Origin: Vibrio spartinae
GTDB taxonomy: Bacteria > Pseudomonadota > Gammaproteobacteria > Enterobacterales > Vibrionaceae
Length of the DNA stretch: 64,000 nt
Assembly (NCBI RefSeq): GCF_024347135.1
Contig: NZ_AP024908.1
Coordinates: 1,124,768-1,188,767 of the forward strand
Direction: 5' to 3'
Shown here: positions 63,364 to 64,000 of the stretch, piece by piece
Numbering within the stretch: the stretch's first letter is position 1
Layout of the letters: each line of letters begins with the position of its first letter
Position numbers and translations under genes: made by a program
The notes under the pieces: generated by a model
Told to the model about the DNA's origin: nothing
Databases searched by the model: none
The model's input: the letters and a program-made list of their open reading frames with translations, nothing else

Positions 63364-64000
63364 GATGGGTTGCTTACCGTTTTATTGTCCATCTGTTGTG
63401 TGATTCATTTGATTAAATGACGATTTACGACTGATATTTTTCGTTATTCTGGCATTTCTGCTGTTTTTTTTGACAGAATAAAACTAATTATTGATGAATA
63501 AGTGCCCTTTTTAAGGGATTCGGCTTGCAAGATATTCGGATTTTCAGCATCTTAGCGAAAAGAAACGTATAAAATGTTCGCAATTAATACTGATGATAGC
63601 AGTTTGGAAATATCGTATGCAGTTGAAATCACAATTACCGTAAGTATCGCGCATCTTTCAATCGTTCCGGTATCGTGATTGATGGTCATCGATGTGTATC
63701 ACGGTCTATTGTTTTGGTAACCTCATCATCCTGGATATTATTCTCCTTATAGAGGAAGCTGTTCATTTTGATAGGAAGAATGAAATTTACAATGTAAAAT
63801 GTGACAATGTAACACTTTTATGAAATGTTGTTTTTAAGGTAGAGATGAATCAATTTTTTGATGTGAATTTTCATATTTTTCATTAAATCGTCTCTTAGTA
63901 GACACTTAACTGTGATATTAATCTAAAATTGATCGTACACCTTTTTATTGTCAACAAATAAAATTGCTGTACAATGGCGTTATGTCACTCATTATGGATC
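63364..64000. other. Origin flank (rctA-like region) without recognisable gene
   Basis: AT-rich sequence to the window edge. No frame of useful length with a ribosome binding site is seen. In V. cholerae this side holds the transcribed but poorly conserved rctA and then parAB2, which would lie beyond the window. It contains one parS2 match at 63785. Confidence 0.5.
63785..63799. promoter_or_regulatory. parS2: parS2 centromere site near oriCII
   Basis: ATTTACAATGTAAAA fits NTTTACANTGTAAAN exactly. Its location beside the origin is where chromosome II ParB2 sites are concentrated. Confidence 0.8.

Noticed and set aside
1..64000. tRNA, rRNA, CRISPR, insertion sequence and prophage genes
   Set aside because: No cloverleaf with CCA-type end, no rRNA-like sequence, no regularly spaced repeat with unique spacers, no transposase, integrase or phage structural gene was seen. 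The tandem arrays have no spacers.

Overview
The window is the origin-proximal part of the second chromosome of a Vibrionaceae bacterium, almost certainly a Vibrio. The key evidence lies at the right end: a 658-residue RctB initiator (60552-62528), an array of six ATGATCA iterons spaced 22-23 bp, one perfect DnaA box, longer RctB-type sites, and two 15-bp sites matching the parS2 consensus recognised by the chromosome II ParB. The gene neighbourhoods (kinase/HD-GYP/nadE/dcu; malP-malQ-glgB; YebC-like gene plus small ORFs beside rctB) also look like Vibrio chromosome II. Species cannot be fixed from sequence alone.

Layout. 1-3.75 kb: two tandem paralogous sensor kinases (the first cut by the window edge) facing an HD-GYP response regulator. 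4.1-7.3 kb: divergent NadD-like and NadE genes, then a Dcu C4-dicarboxylate transporter. 7.4-9.7 kb: periplasmic alpha-carbonic anhydrase, a small XRE regulator and a TPR membrane protein. 9.9-13.4 kb: proVWX osmoprotectant importer. 13.6-16.8 kb: MgtE, a solute-binding-like protein and a LysR regulator divergent from a 5-oxoprolinase operon (pxpA, an orphan biotinyl-domain protein, pxpB, pxpC; 16.9-19.9 kb). 20-26.4 kb: a 24-codon membrane ORF, tag, a PBP-like/GGDEF-EAL pair, a fructokinase remnant, and dgkA-eptA behind a PmrA-type box. 26.4-33.8 kb: phosphohexomutase, DAHP synthase with TyrR boxes, a MATE exporter and a Lon-like AAA+ protease.

33.8-37.4 kb is the most accessory-looking part: decayed GNAT and AraC fragments between small acetyltransferase and MAPEG genes, then a secreted GH30 glucuronoxylanase with a 0.6 kb AT-rich flank. 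38-41.6 kb encodes a prenyl-FMN-dependent hydroxyarylic acid decarboxylase (UbiX-like, UbiD-like and small D subunit), a divergent MarR regulator with a 24-bp palindromic operator, and an LpdD-like chaperone. 42-53 kb: a YrhK-like protein, a lipoprotein, a large FAD/Fe-S D-lactate-type dehydrogenase, and the malP-malQ-glgB glycogen/maltodextrin operon. 53.3-58 kb: cyoABCDE cytochrome bo3 oxidase. 58.6-64 kb: YebC-like regulator, two small conserved ORFs, rctB and oriCII.

Three things stand out beyond gene content: (i) short tandem repeats with a 16-17 bp period but unrelated sequences at six intergenic or gene-end sites; (ii) several pseudogene remnants and small ORFs not visible as normal-length genes; (iii) dispersed origin-type signals, with an RctB long-site motif downstream of rctB and a parS2 site inside the hairpin between two metabolic genes 18 kb from the origin. 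No tRNA, rRNA, CRISPR array, insertion sequence or prophage was seen.
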